From positions 42,053 through 106,052 of the forward strand of contig JAJZRU010000008.1 in NCBI GenBank assembly GCA_021802555.1: a stretch of 64,000 nucleotides of DNA, in the 5' to 3' direction. The notes beneath the pieces are model-generated. The model made no database searches. It was not told the origin of the DNA and worked only from the letters and a program-made list of their open reading frames with translations. The DNA is from Pseudomonadota bacterium. Its GTDB lineage: Bacteria; Pseudomonadota; Gammaproteobacteria; Burkholderiales; Thiobacillaceae. Positions 8,094 to 17,746 of this stretch are shown in pieces; position 1 is the stretch's first letter; each line of letters starts with the position of its first letter. The translations under genes were made by a program, and so were the position numbers.

Positions 8094-9299
8094 ATGAACT
8101 CCTCCGCGCCGGGGCGCCTGCCGTACCCGCCCGTCGAGCCTTACGCCAGCGGCCATCTGGAAGTAGATGAGCTGCACCGGATTTATTGGGAAACTTCCGG
8201 AAACCCGCAGGGCGTGCCGGTGCTGTTCTTGCACGGCGGCCCCGGCGCAGGGTGCATGCCGGCGCACCGGCAGTTTTTCGACCCCGCCCATTTCCGCATC
8301 ATCCTGTTCGACCAGCGCGGTGCCGGGCGCTCGCTGCCCAAGGCGGAAATCGGCGCCAACACCACGGCCCATCTGGTGGCCGATATGGAACGGTTGCGGG
8401 AATTCCTGGGCGTTGAGCAGTGGCTGCTGTTCGGCGGCTCCTGGGGCTCCACCCTCGCCCTGGCCTATGGCCAGGCGCATGCCCGGCGCTGCCTGGGTTT
8501 CGTGCTGCGCGGAATATTCTTGGGCACGACAGACGAAATCCGCTGGTTTCTCCATGACATGAAAATGCTACACCCCGAAGCCTGGCGGGGTTTTTGCGAA
8601 TTCCTGCCTGAAGTGGAACGGGGAGACCTGTTGACCGCCTACCGCAGCCGTCTCAACAGCGAGAATGCGGGAGTGCATGAGCCTGCTGCGCGTTCCTGGG
8701 CGCGCTACGAGGCTCGCGCTTCGACGCTGCTGCCCAATCCGGAGCTGGTCGGCGGCATGGAGCACGATGCGCTCGCGCTGGCCCGCATCGAAGCCCACTA
8801 CCTGGCGCACAGCCTGTTTCTGGCCGAAGGCCAGCTGCTGCGCGGCATGGGCGCCATCCGCGACCTGCCGGCGATCATCGTACAGGGGCGTTATGACATG
8901 GTCTGTCCGATTGCCGCCGCCGATGAGCTGGCCCGCGCTTGGCCGGAGGCATATTACGAAGTCGTGCCGGATGCCGGCCATTCCGCCTTTGAGCCGGGCA
9001 CCCTGCGCGCCCTGGCCGGGGCCGTCGAAGCGTTCAAGCAACTGTTGCCTTTGGCTGCCGAAGCGCAGCAAGATCTGCCGCAAAAAGCCAAACGCTCACG
9101 GCGGCGCGGTACGCCCAAGAGCCAGCCGGACGCCGACAAGCCGGCAGACGATGGTAAGACGGCGCACCCGCGTTCCGGTGCGGCGGGCTCGGAAAACCCT
9201 TCTGCGCGTGAAGCAGGCAAATCGCGGCGGCGTGGCGCCAGAAAAAAATCCAAAGACGCCGCCGCAAAGGCCGACACTCCGGTCCCGCAGGAAATATAA
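8094..9299 (+). CDS. pip: Prolyl aminopeptidase with a basic C-terminal tail
   Basis: An alpha/beta hydrolase of the S33 family that removes N-terminal proline from peptides. HGGPG (oxyanion region) is at residues 47-51 and the nucleophile elbow GGSWGS at 114-119, with S116 catalytic. The acid and base lie in GRYDMVCP and DAGHSAFEPG. The core matches the usual length of about 315 residues. About 80 more residues follow, rich in Lys, Arg, Ala and Pro (AKRSRRRGTPK, GKSRRRGARKKSK), and they look disordered. The ATG at 8094 gives the family N-terminus; an upstream in-frame extension of 25 codons is unlikely. Confidence 0.92.
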   Translation: MNSSAPGRLPYPPVEPYASGHLEVDELHRIYWETSGNPQGVPVLFLHGGPGAGCMPAHRQFFDPAHFRIILFDQRGAGRSLPKAEIGANTTAHLVADMERLREFLGVEQWLLFGGSWGSTLALAYGQAHARRCLGFVLRGIFLGTTDEIRWFLHDMKMLHPEAWRGFCEFLPEVERGDLLTAYRSRLNSENAGVHEPAARSWARYEARASTLLPNPELVGGMEHDALALARIEAHYLAHSLFLAEGQLLRGMGAIRDLPAIIVQGRYDMVCPIAAADELARAWPEAYYEVVPDAGHSAFEPGTLRALAGAVEAFKQLLPLAAEAQQDLPQKAKRSRRRGTPKSQPDADKPADDGKTAHPRSGAAGSENPSAREAGKSRRRGARKKSKDAAAKADTPVPQEI

Positions 9300-9535
9300 A
9301 AACCATATAAATCAATATATTAATTAATAATATTAAAGTTGTTTATTTATATTTCCATGCACTTGATTTTCAAATAAACAATTACTTACACTATTTTATT
9401 GCCAAATAACCGCAATTGCCCTAAAAATCGCATCAGAACTTCGCAGACATAGTAAATCGTTGTAAAAACATATATTTACGTCTATGTTCTGTGATGATAG
9501 TTAAGTTATCGGCTTGGCAAGCGCTCCCTCTGCGG
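9300..9535. other. AT-rich spacer between convergent genes
   Basis: A strongly AT-rich spacer between the convergent iminopeptidase and RND genes, with no plausible gene. It contains a 10-bp inverted repeat (TTGTTTATTT at 9339-9348 and its complement at 9372-9381, loop 23). No clear intrinsic terminator is visible. Confidence 0.6.
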
Positions 9536-12500
9536 TCAGATGGAGCGGGGGGGCATAAGCCCAGCTTGGCGCTTCGCCGCCGCCTTCGTCCACGCGCCAT
9601 AGAGCACCGGCGCGAGCCACAGCGACATGAACACCGATAAAAGCAAGCCGCCCATGACGGCCACCGCCAAGGGCTTGAGCAGGTCGGTGCCCCTGCCTAT
9701 GCCCACGGCCAGGGGCAGGAAGCCCAGCACGTCCGCCAGCATGGTCATGAGTATGGGGCGCAGGCGGCTGCGGGCGGCGAGCGCGACGACGGCGGGACGC
9801 GGGTGGGCGCCGCCGAGTTGGCGCGCACGAGCGAAGATGAGGATGACATTGTTGACCGCAATGGCGAAAACCAGCAGCACGCCGAGGAAGGCAGTGCTGT
9901 CCAGATCGATGCCCAGCAGCAGCAGCGCCAGCAGGGCACCCGGCGCGGCCAGGGCGATGGCGACCATGGCGGCGCCCGCGGCCCGTTGGCTGCTGAACTG
10001 GAAGCCTAGCAGCACCAGCAGCAGGGCCAGCGCTCCTCCCAGAATCAGGGCCATCTGTCGGAAGCTCTGTGCCTGCTGGCGGTAATAGCCGCCCAGTTGC
10101 GCGGTGACGTGGGGCGGGAGATGCATCGATGCGATGACTGCGCTGGCCTTCTGGGCGGCCGCAGCCAAGCCCTCGCCCGGCTTGGGCTGCAGCCAGACAT
10201 AGGCGTAGGGCACCAGGTCCTGGTGGGTGACATAGGGCACGGAGCCATGCACATCCACGGCGGCGACGCTCGACAGCGGGGCATAGGTTCCGCCGGGCAG
10301 GCGCACGGGCAGGTCTGCGAGGGCGGTGGGTGTGACAGGCTGCCCGGCTACGCTGACGCGGATGGGCAGGATCTGTTCGCCATGCAGCAGGAAGCCGGCC
10401 TGCCGGCCCCAGAAGCGGGTCTTGACCTGATCGGCGAGCTCGGGCGGGCTGATGCCGTAGATCGCTGCCATGGGCGAGGGCGTGAGCGTGATCTCGGGGC
10501 CTGCCGAGGGCGACTTGAAGACCACGGACTGGAAGGCGCCGCTTTGGCGCAGCGCCGCGACCAGCCGGCTGCCTTCCTGCCGCAGGACGGTGGAGTCGGG
10601 CCCGAACAGCAGCACCTCGAGCGGAGCGTGCGCGCCGGAAAGATCGCCCAACCGATTGACCATCACCTGCGTAGTCTGCACGGCGAGGAGATTGGGCACG
10701 GCTTGGCGAAATTCGCGATGCAGGGTGCGCATGACCGCCTCGGTGCTTTCGGTGCGGCTGGTCTTGAGAAGGATGGAAATTGCGCCCTTGTTGGGTGTGG
10801 AGTAGGGGTTGCCCAAGGCGCGGCCGGCCAGCAGGGAAGCGCGCGCGACGTTGGGATCGGCCAGGGCGATGGCCATGAGCTGGCGCCCCACCCGGGTGGT
10901 ATCTGCCACACTGCTGCCGACCGGGAGGCGGAAGGGCACGGCAATGACGCCCTCGTCCCAATGCGGCAGGAACGCGGTGGGCAGGGCGCTCACGCCCAGC
11001 CATCCGGCGGCACCGAGCACGATGACAACCGGCACCGCCAAAGCCGGGCGGCGCATGCCGTAGATCAAGGCCCGGCTGTAATGTTTGCGCAGCCATTGCT
11101 CACCGGGGACGCGGGGTTTGGGGCGCGGCCGCCCGGCCAGCCAGGCGGCCAGCACCGGCGTCATGAAAAGGGCTACCAGCTGGGACGTGACGAGCGCGAT
11201 GACGATGGCCAGCGCCATGTGGCGGAAAAGCAGCCCCAGCGTCCCCGACAGAAAAACCAGCGGCAGGAATATCAGGCAGGAGGTGAGGGTGGCCAGGGTC
11301 ATGAGCGGCAGGATCTCGCCCGCGCGCCGCAGTGCGGCCTCGCGCCGGGCTTCGATATCGCCGCGCAGGCCGTGCAGGCCGCGCTCGATCACCACGATGG
11401 CATGATCGACCAGCGCGCCGATGGCCGCCGTCAGCCCGCCCAAGGTCATGATGTTGAGGCCGTATCCGAGCACGTGCAGCACCAGAAAAGTGGCGGCCAG
11501 GGACAACGGCACCACCACCAGGGTGGCCAGCGCGCCATCCAGGCGGCCCAGGAAAACAAGCACCACCAGCCAGGCAATCAGGCTGCCCAGCCCCAGGGCA
11601 ATCCAGACGTCCTTCAGGCTGGTACGGATCAGCTGGCTCAGGTCATAGATGGGCACGAGCTTCACGCCGGGCGGCAGGTGAGCCCGCAAGGACGCTATGC
11701 GGTCGTGCACGGCGCGGGCCACTGTTACTTCGTCGGCACCGGACTGGGCTTGCACGTCTATCACCAGAGCATGCCGATAGCCCGCCACGGCCGCTTCGCG
11801 CAACAGGGGGGGCGGGGCTATGCTTACCTGCCCCAGAGCCCCCAGTGGCAGAGGCGTGCGCGCGCCCTGGGCATCGGGCGGACCCAGGGGCAGGGTGAGG
11901 GCGGCCAAGCGGCCGGGATCCACTGGCCGGGGCGTGGTGGCGACGATGAATTGCTGGTGGAAGGCGTTTAGCACACCGGAAAAAAATGGGCCCTGGGCCG
12001 CACGCAAGGCATCCACCACTTGGCGAGCGTCCAGGTGATATTGGGCCAGGCGCCGGGAATCCAGGGCGACATGCACTTCCGGCCAGCCCCGGCTCGTCTC
12101 CTCCACCCGATAGACCCCCGGCACCGATAGCAGGGCGGGGCGGATCTGGAACGCGAAGGTAGGCATCATGGCCGAACTGTCCAGAGAGTCGGAGACCAAG
12201 GCGTACTCGGCGAAAGGGTAGATGTTGGGCGCCATGAGCCGCACGCTCATGCGGGCGCCCGGCGGCAAGGGGATGTGGGCGAGGCGGGCCTGAAGCATGA
12301 GATAGGCCGTCTCGGGATTCACCTTGGGGTCGAAATAGACGTGAATTTTCGACAGGCCGTTGCCGGTCTGGGAGCGCACCAGCCGAACCCCGGGCTCTCC
12401 CTTGGCGGCTTCCTCCAGCGGGCGCGTCACCTCGATTTCCATGAATTTGACCGGCAGACTGCCGGCGTTGACCAGCACCGACACCTTGGGAAAGCTCACG

Positions 12501-12619
12501 TCGGGGAATACGCTCTCCGGCAGGGCCTGCAGCGCGAACCAGCCGGCGGCGAGGACGAAGACCCCCGACAGGATTACCGAGAACCGGTTCGTCCACAGGA
12601 AGGCCAGGTATCGCTTCAT
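9536..12619 (-). CDS. RND efflux pump inner-membrane protein (heavy-metal-like, divergent)
   Basis: A 1027-residue proton-driven transporter of the RND superfamily. It spans the inner membrane with two periplasmic porter regions and works with the adaptor and channel encoded just upstream. The N-terminal helix, duplicated halves and TM4 segment GLNIMTLGGLTAAIGALVD are visible. TM4 continues VDHAIVVIER near residues 402-411. This retains one aspartate and the glutamate seven residues on, as in metal-type pumps, but has His where HAE pumps have a second Asp. The substrate is therefore uncertain. The ATG at 12619 overlaps the adaptor stop (ATGA). It is the last gene of the operon. Confidence 0.88.
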   Translation of the reverse strand: MKRYLAFLWTNRFSVILSGVFVLAAGWFALQALPESVFPDVSFPKVSVLVNAGSLPVKFMEIEVTRPLEEAAKGEPGVRLVRSQTGNGLSKIHVYFDPKVNPETAYLMLQARLAHIPLPPGARMSVRLMAPNIYPFAEYALVSDSLDSSAMMPTFAFQIRPALLSVPGVYRVEETSRGWPEVHVALDSRRLAQYHLDARQVVDALRAAQGPFFSGVLNAFHQQFIVATTPRPVDPGRLAALTLPLGPPDAQGARTPLPLGALGQVSIAPPPLLREAAVAGYRHALVIDVQAQSGADEVTVARAVHDRIASLRAHLPPGVKLVPIYDLSQLIRTSLKDVWIALGLGSLIAWLVVLVFLGRLDGALATLVVVPLSLAATFLVLHVLGYGLNIMTLGGLTAAIGALVDHAIVVIERGLHGLRGDIEARREAALRRAGEILPLMTLATLTSCLIFLPLVFLSGTLGLLFRHMALAIVIALVTSQLVALFMTPVLAAWLAGRPRPKPRVPGEQWLRKHYSRALIYGMRRPALAVPVVIVLGAAGWLGVSALPTAFLPHWDEGVIAVPFRLPVGSSVADTTRVGRQLMAIALADPNVARASLLAGRALGNPYSTPNKGAISILLKTSRTESTEAVMRTLHREFRQAVPNLLAVQTTQVMVNRLGDLSGAHAPLEVLLFGPDSTVLRQEGSRLVAALRQSGAFQSVVFKSPSAGPEITLTPSPMAAIYGISPPELADQVKTRFWGRQAGFLLHGEQILPIRVSVAGQPVTPTALADLPVRLPGGTYAPLSSVAAVDVHGSVPYVTHQDLVPYAYVWLQPKPGEGLAAAAQKASAVIASMHLPPHVTAQLGGYYRQQAQSFRQMALILGGALALLLVLLGFQFSSQRAAGAAMVAIALAAPGALLALLLLGIDLDSTAFLGVLLVFAIAVNNVILIFARARQLGGAHPRPAVVALAARSRLRPILMTMLADVLGFLPLAVGIGRGTDLLKPLAVAVMGGLLLSVFMSLWLAPVLYGAWTKAAAKRQAGLMPPRSI

Positions 12620-13623
12620 GGCCGGCGCGCCCCGGCCGTCAATTCGACGGGAACGCCGGGCGCCAGCCGCGCGCTGCCGGAGACCACCACCAGCTCGCCC
12701 TCCCGCAACGCGCCCAGCACCCAGGTCTTGGCCCCCTCGCTGGCTGTGATCTGAACCGGTATTTCCACGGCGCGCCCCTGCCGCACCACGAAAACATGGC
12801 TGTGTGCGCCGCGCATGACCACCGCCCCGCTGGGGACGAGAAAAGCGCTGCCGCCGCCCGATGAGAGGGTGAGCCGCACCCACTCTCCCGGCAGCAGCGG
12901 GCTGGCCGCGGGCAGCGTCACGTAGATCGAAACCAGCCCGAGGTGGCGGGCGCTTTGCCCTACCGAGCGGATGACGCCCTGTCCCCGCCAGTTATGCGCT
13001 ACGACGGCTGCCGGGCCGCCCGGCTGCAGGGACTGGGCCTGGGCCGGCGTCACGTAGGTACGCACCCACGGCTTGCTGCGCCCCGACAGGGTGGCGATCG
13101 GGCTGCCGGCGTTGACCACCGCGCCGGGCGGCACCAGATAGTGCAGCGTTCCGGCAAAAGGCGCCGTCAGCACCTGATCGCCCGCCTGGGCCTGCAGCTT
13201 ATCAAGCGAGGCACGCGCCTCGGCAAGCGCCAGGCGGGCCCGCTCCACGTCCTGGCGCGCCATCACGCCATCCTTGAACAGTTCCTGGGTACGCTGCAGC
13301 TGGGCGCGGGCGTAAGCCACCTGCGCCCGGGCCGCTCCCATGCCCGCGTGCAGGCCGGGTGGGGCGATACGCGCCACCACGGTGCCCGCAGGCACGTTGC
13401 CCGGCAGGCGGAAGGGCCCCAGGACCCGGCCCGTGACGGGCGCCGTCAAGGTGATCTGGTCCGTGCTTTCCACAGTGCCCATCACCTTGGTTTGCCGGGA
13501 CCAGGACGACGCATGCACGGCCACCGCGTGCACGGGCAGGGCACACGCGGCCGGGGCGGCCCACAGCCACCCGAGCAGAAGCGGCCAAGCATAGAGAAAG
13601 AGCCCTCTGGACGGCTTGTTCAT
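12616..13623 (-). CDS. RND periplasmic adaptor (membrane fusion protein)
   Basis: A 335-residue adaptor that bridges the RND pump and the TolC-like channel. An N-terminal hydrophobic signal segment (FLYAWPLLLGWLWAAPAACA) precedes the first barrel-sandwich half (VTGRVLGPFRLPGNVPAGTVV). A helical hairpin follows (ARAQVAYARAQLQRTQELFKD), then the second lipoyl-like half (LTAPFAGTLHYLVPPGAVVNAG) and a beta-barrel region. No His-rich or Met-rich metal-binding segment is visible. Its ends overlap both neighbours by four bases, so three-gene translational coupling is likely. Confidence 0.88.
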   Translation of the reverse strand: MNKPSRGLFLYAWPLLLGWLWAAPAACALPVHAVAVHASSWSRQTKVMGTVESTDQITLTAPVTGRVLGPFRLPGNVPAGTVVARIAPPGLHAGMGAARAQVAYARAQLQRTQELFKDGVMARQDVERARLALAEARASLDKLQAQAGDQVLTAPFAGTLHYLVPPGAVVNAGSPIATLSGRSKPWVRTYVTPAQAQSLQPGGPAAVVAHNWRGQGVIRSVGQSARHLGLVSIYVTLPAASPLLPGEWVRLTLSSGGGSAFLVPSGAVVMRGAHSHVFVVRQGRAVEIPVQITASEGAKTWVLGALREGELVVVSGSARLAPGVPVELTAGARRP

Positions 13624-14963
13624 GGCATGTCCTCGTTATTCGGTTCGCCAGCCGGCAGGAGCCCGCTGTCCAGGATCAATTGCGCTCTGGCAAGCTGCGC
13701 CTGGATGGCCGCTCCGGCCAGCTTGAGCTGGGCCTGTACCCAGTTGCTCTCCGCCTGCTGCAGCGCGAGGCCGCTCAAGGCCCCGGCGAGATAACCCTTG
13801 CGGGTCATTTCGTAGATGGCTTGCGCTTCACGGGCCAGCGTCAGATCGTTGCGCAAGGCGTTGTCGGCGGCTTGCGCCTTTCCATAATCCGTTGCGATGC
13901 GGCTTTGGATTTGCAGCAACAGCGCCGCTTTGCCGGCCTCCATGGCCGCAAGATTCTCCTGCGCGGCATCGATGCGGTCGCGATTGCGTCCGAACCCGAA
14001 AATGGGCATCCGCAGCATCACGGATCCCCCCCAGCCCAGATTGCGGCTTTGCGGCGTGCCTATCGTGTCCCAGCCATAGCCCAGACGGGCTTGCACGGTC
14101 GGCAATCTGGCGGCTTGGTGATAACGCACCAGAGCGTGGGCGGCCCGGATTTCGCCTGCGGCCGCCTGCAGCAGGGGCTGGCTGCGAGCGGCCTGCTCAA
14201 GCAACGCGCTTTGCCGTGGCAATTCCTGCCGGGGGGTGGCGCTGGCGGCCAGGGGCGGCAGGGCGGCATCGGAGGCGTAGGCTGTCTGCAACGCCAGAAC
14301 GCGGCGCGTCGCAGCCGCCAGGGGCAGGGTTTGATCCAGCCCTGCCTGAGCCTTGGAAACAGTGAGGCGGGCTTGCGTCAGATCGAGCCGCGAACGTGCA
14401 CCCGCTCGGTAGCTCTTTCGGGTGGCAGCGAGGATATCCTGAGCGGCCGCCAGCGCACCGCGCCAGACGTCTCCTTCGTTGGCATACAGAGCCAGGCGAT
14501 AGTAGCTGGCCGTGACTTCGGCGGCCACCAGCAGCCGCGCCTGGCGGGCCTGGTAGCGGGCAACGCTCACCTGGTCGTGCGCCAGGGTCTCCACAGCGCG
14601 CGCCTGCGGCGCATAGAGGGGGATGCTGAGCTGGAGTTGGCCGATCAATTCACGGGCGCCGTTGGCAGACGCCCACAGCGGCTGCCCGTTGCCCGTGTCT
14701 GCCCAAATGCCGCCGGTAGCCAGCGATAGGCTGGGCAGCAAATCGGCACTGGCCGCCTTTTGTTGAGCCACGCGTTGCGCTACGAGATGTTCGGCCGCAC
14801 GAATCTGGGCTTGGTTGGCCAACGCCCGCTGGATGGCCTGGCTCAGCGTAAGGGTGGGGGAGGGAATAGGCTCCCCGGCCAAGGCGTTGCTCCAGCCCGA
14901 AACCAAGCTTGCGGCAAGTGCGAGTATCGGTAGAAAACGAAGCCGAGGCGTGGGGCTGAGCAT
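13620..14963 (-). CDS. TolC-family outer membrane efflux channel
   Basis: A 447-residue channel subunit of the outer membrane efflux protein family. It has a signal peptide (LPILALAASLVSGWSNALAG) and two repeats of the long helical hairpin. The segments LTLSQAIQRALANQAQIRAA and LPTVQARLGYG mark the starts of typical repeat regions. No lipobox is present, so it is TolC/CusC-like without a lipid anchor. It is the first structural gene of the efflux operon, located just downstream of the sensor kinase. Its stop overlaps the adaptor start at 13620-13623. Confidence 0.88.
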   Translation of the reverse strand: MLSPTPRLRFLPILALAASLVSGWSNALAGEPIPSPTLTLSQAIQRALANQAQIRAAEHLVAQRVAQQKAASADLLPSLSLATGGIWADTGNGQPLWASANGARELIGQLQLSIPLYAPQARAVETLAHDQVSVARYQARQARLLVAAEVTASYYRLALYANEGDVWRGALAAAQDILAATRKSYRAGARSRLDLTQARLTVSKAQAGLDQTLPLAAATRRVLALQTAYASDAALPPLAASATPRQELPRQSALLEQAARSQPLLQAAAGEIRAAHALVRYHQAARLPTVQARLGYGWDTIGTPQSRNLGWGGSVMLRMPIFGFGRNRDRIDAAQENLAAMEAGKAALLLQIQSRIATDYGKAQAADNALRNDLTLAREAQAIYEMTRKGYLAGALSGLALQQAESNWVQAQLKLAGAAIQAQLARAQLILDSGLLPAGEPNNEDMP

Positions 14964-15001
14964 GTGGTTATGATAGGCGACGCCAGCCGACAGGAGGCTG
15001 A

Positions 15002-15031
15002 CGCCAGAATGACAAAACTGTCATTCTGGCG
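15002..15031 (-). promoter_or_regulatory. Perfect 13-bp inverted repeat between kinase and efflux genes
   Basis: The arms are 15002-15014 and 15019-15031 with loop 15015-15018. The repeat overlaps the stop codon of the sensor kinase and lies 39 bases upstream of the channel gene. No U-tract follows on the minus strand, so a standard intrinsic terminator is unlikely. It may be an RNA processing or stability element, or an operator, separating regulator and pump expression. Confidence 0.5.
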
Positions 15032-16457
15032 CGGGGAAACGCAATGTGGCGAGCGTTCCGGCCCCCGCCGCCCCTTCCAAGGTGACCTGCCCGCCGTGCA
15101 GCGTCATGATGGACTGCACGATGGCCAACCCCAGGCCTGTTCCCTGAGGGTAGAGATGGCGCGCCGCCTCGCTGCGATAGAAGCGGCGGAAGGCCCCGGC
15201 GCGTTCCGTTTCCGCCAGGCCGATGCCCGTATCTGCCACCTGAACGACGGTCAGCCCCGCCTCGTCGCTGCCCAAGGTCACGGCCACATGCCCCCCGGCG
15301 GGCGTGTATTGCAGGGCATTGGAGACAAGATTGCCAAGTGCGCGCCGGAACAGAACCGATTCCGCCCAGAGACTGGCGTTGCCTTTGATTGCGAGCGTGA
15401 TGGATTTTTCTTCCGCCAGCGCTTCGAAATATTCGCACACGGCCTCGCTCTCGGCACGGGCGTCGAGAAGCTTCTTGTCCAGGGGCGGCAGCGGACCGTC
15501 GGCGCGGGCGAGAAAGAGCAGCCGATCGATCATGCTGGCGAGGCGGTTGCACTCCTCCAGGCCCGATTCCAGGGTCTGGCGGTATTCCTCCGGGCTGCGC
15601 GGGTGGGACAGCGCCACTTCCAGTTCGCCCATCAGATTGTTGATGGGGGTGCGCAATTCATGGGCGAGATCGGTTGAAAAACGGGAAATCCGATCGAAGC
15701 TCGATTGCAGGCGTTCCAGCATGGTGTCGAAAGCTGTTCCCAGGTCCGCGAGCTCCAAGGGCCAGCCGGCCGGGCCGATGCGTTGGCTGAGCTGCCCGGC
15801 GCTGGTGGCGTGAGCCGTCTGGATCACGTTCTTGAGGGGGCGCAAGCCCCGTCGGGTTGCAGCCATGCCGACACCGGCGGCGAACAGGGTGCCTGTGAAG
15901 AGCACCAAGAGCAGGTTGTGACGGTAATCGGCCAGCAGGGTGTCGTCCGAAGACGCATCGAGCAGCAATTCAAGGCGGTAGGGCGTAGCGCTCGGCCCTG
16001 CCCAGGCCGACTGCAGCCAGTAACAGCGGGCGGCGTCCTGGCACCAGCGCTTGGCCGGGCCCGGAAAGCCTTGCGACGGGCCGGGGCTCGGGAAAACGCG
16101 CCCCGGAACCCGCAGGGCGGTCATACCGGGGGTTATTCTGAAAACCGTGCCGCCGGGCTCCAGGATGCGCACGTAGTAATGCTTGTGCTTGCCGGTGCCT
16201 CCTTCCCAGTCCACTTCCTCATGCAGCGCATCGGTGTTTTGCGCGGGCGCCGCAAGAATCTGCCGCAGGACCTGTATTTTGTCCTTGAGAAATTCATTGT
16301 CGTCTCGCTGCAGGCTTTTCAGCAGGCTCCAGTACAGCCCGCTGACGGCGAAAAGCAGGATGACCAAGGTGGTCAGCGTATACAGCAAAGTCAATCGCAC
16401 CGTCAGGGAACGCGGCCACGGCACGAGAGACGGGCGCTCAGCGCGGCTCGAGGACAT
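15021..16457 (-). CDS. Sensor histidine kinase of the heavy-metal (CusS-like) group
   Basis: A 478-residue inner-membrane kinase. TM1 lies near residues 19-45 ([19 protein letters not shown]). A periplasmic domain of about 150 residues contains [12 protein letters not shown] and two cysteines in [14 protein letters not shown]2 ([19 protein letters not shown]), HAMP, the phosphoacceptor box [11 protein letters not shown] (His near 265) and a HATPase with GTGLGLAIV follow. It should phosphorylate the adjacent OmpR-type regulator. Its start overlaps the regulator gene by 20 bases. The metal-sensing role is inferred from the group and from the adjacent RND operon. Confidence 0.88.
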   Translation of the reverse strand: MSSSRAERPSLVPWPRSLTVRLTLLYTLTTLVILLFAVSGLYWSLLKSLQRDDNEFLKDKIQVLRQILAAPAQNTDALHEEVDWEGGTGKHKHYYVRILEPGGTVFRITPGMTALRVPGRVFPSPGPSQGFPGPAKRWCQDAARCYWLQSAWAGPSATPYRLELLLDASSDDTLLADYRHNLLLVLFTGTLFAAGVGMAATRRGLRPLKNVIQTAHATSAGQLSQRIGPAGWPLELADLGTAFDTMLERLQSSFDRISRFSTDLAHELRTPINNLMGELEVALSHPRSPEEYRQTLESGLEECNRLASMIDRLLFLARADGPLPPLDKKLLDARAESEAVCEYFEALAEEKSITLAIKGNASLWAESVLFRRALGNLVSNALQYTPAGGHVAVTLGSDEAGLTVVQVADTGIGLAETERAGAFRRFYRSEAARHLYPQGTGLGLAIVQSIMTLHGGQVTLEGAAGAGTLATLRFPAPE

Positions 16458-17109
16458 AGCCTAGGCCGCGCACCGTATGAATCAGCTTGCAGGGGAACGG
16501 GTCGTCGACTTTGCGGCGCAGGCGCCGGATGGAAACGTCCACCACATTGGTGTCGGCGTCGAAGTTGATTCCCCAGACCTGTTCGGCGATAAGGGTGCGG
16601 GAGAGCGTCTCGCCGCTGCGCTGCATGAAAAGGGACAGCAGGAGGAATTCCTTGGGGCTCAGGGCGAGCCGTTCGCCCGCGCGTGAAACCTTGTGCCTCA
16701 GCATATCCAGTTCGAGATCGGCGATGCGCAGGAATTCGCTGGGCCGCAGGGGGCCGCGGCGCAGAAGGGAGCGCACGCGGGCAAGAAGCTCCGAGAACGC
16801 GAACGGTTTGACCAGGTAGTCGTCGGCGCCCAATTCCAGGCCGCGCACGCGGTCATCCACGGCGTCGCGGGCAGTGAGGAAGAGAATCGGTGTTTTCAGC
16901 CCGCGCTGGCGCAACTCGCCCAATATGCTCCAGCCATCCCGTCCAGGCAGCATCACGTCCAGAATGATCAGATCATGGCCACCTTCCCGTGCCAGATGCA
17001 GCCCGTCGTCCCCGGTGGCCGCAACCTCGACGCGATAGCCGCTTTCGGCAAGTCCTTTTTGCAAATAGGTGGCGGTCTTGGCTTCGTCTTCAATGATGAG
17101 TATCAGCAT
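16438..17109 (-). CDS. OmpR-family response regulator (CusR-like)
   Basis: A 223-residue regulator. The receiver domain has the acidic pair IIEDE, the phosphoacceptor in LDVMLPG (D51) and the conserved lysine in DDYLVKPF. A winged-helix DNA-binding domain follows ([27 protein letters not shown]). It probably controls the channel-adaptor-pump genes downstream and possibly itself. It is the first gene of the minus-strand operon, and its promoter must lie in the 17110-17330 region. Confidence 0.9.
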   Translation of the reverse strand: MLILIIEDEAKTATYLQKGLAESGYRVEVAATGDDGLHLAREGGHDLIILDVMLPGRDGWSILGELRQRGLKTPILFLTARDAVDDRVRGLELGADDYLVKPFAFSELLARVRSLLRRGPLRPSEFLRIADLELDMLRHKVSRAGERLALSPKEFLLLSLFMQRSGETLSRTLIAEQVWGINFDADTNVVDVSIRRLRRKVDDPFPCKLIHTVRGLGYVLEPR

Positions 17110-17746
17110 CTCGTTCCCAGTCCGGTGAACGCCGGAACCCGCCCGATTCGGCCGGAAGAGAGTTAGTCATCCGTCAGCCCGCTCCCAGCCTGCGCAGAAA
17201 CGTGGGGAGGGTTGCGGCCGTTCGGTGCGGAACTCGAAAAGAGCCTTGGCATTAGAAAAAATAATAAATAATCAACTTACTAAAACGTTTTATTTCAGTT
17301 TATTGTTAACTCTGTCCGCGCCTATTGCTAGCGCCAAGTCCGATCGCCGTCATAAGCGGTTTCCGCATTGATGGCTGAGGAAAGCAGGTGCATTGCGGAA
17401 AAAGCTACCGTCCTAGACCAAGTATCTCATGGGCAAGCTTCCGGAAGCGGGAATGGCGGTGGGCAGTACCATGCCGGATTATATTGCTTCGTATAATTTA
17501 TATTATGTTAAATAATGGAAAGTGGGTATGGCGCCACACCATGGATACTACTAAGGTGGTGCTAATTTGATTTCTGTACCTTTCCGTCGTTACCGCCGCA
17601 ACCTGCGGGGGTTGGCGATGGGAATGGGTCCCCTTTGCTGTCACACGGCAGAACACCAACGCAATGATGACCACTTTTTTACGCGCGGCGCCGTACGGTT
17701 GCCAAAATCGTCTGAAATATCGGTAGTCGGGCGTGCCAATCCCGCC
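17110..17746. promoter_or_regulatory. Divergent regulatory region between the efflux regulator and glrK
   Basis: No convincing gene is seen here. The region holds an AT-rich block (about 17256-17310) containing the palindrome AAAACGTTTT, which should carry the promoter of the minus-strand efflux regulator. A second AT-rich segment near 17485-17520 contains TATAAT and could drive glrK. A 60-codon frame at 17388-17570 lacks a good ribosome-binding site and looks fortuitous. The long frame before the glrK ATG at 17747 could also be leader. Confidence 0.5.

Noticed and set aside
17388..17570. A 60-codon frame before glrK
   Set aside because: No ribosome-binding site, atypical composition, and it lies in a region expected to hold promoters.
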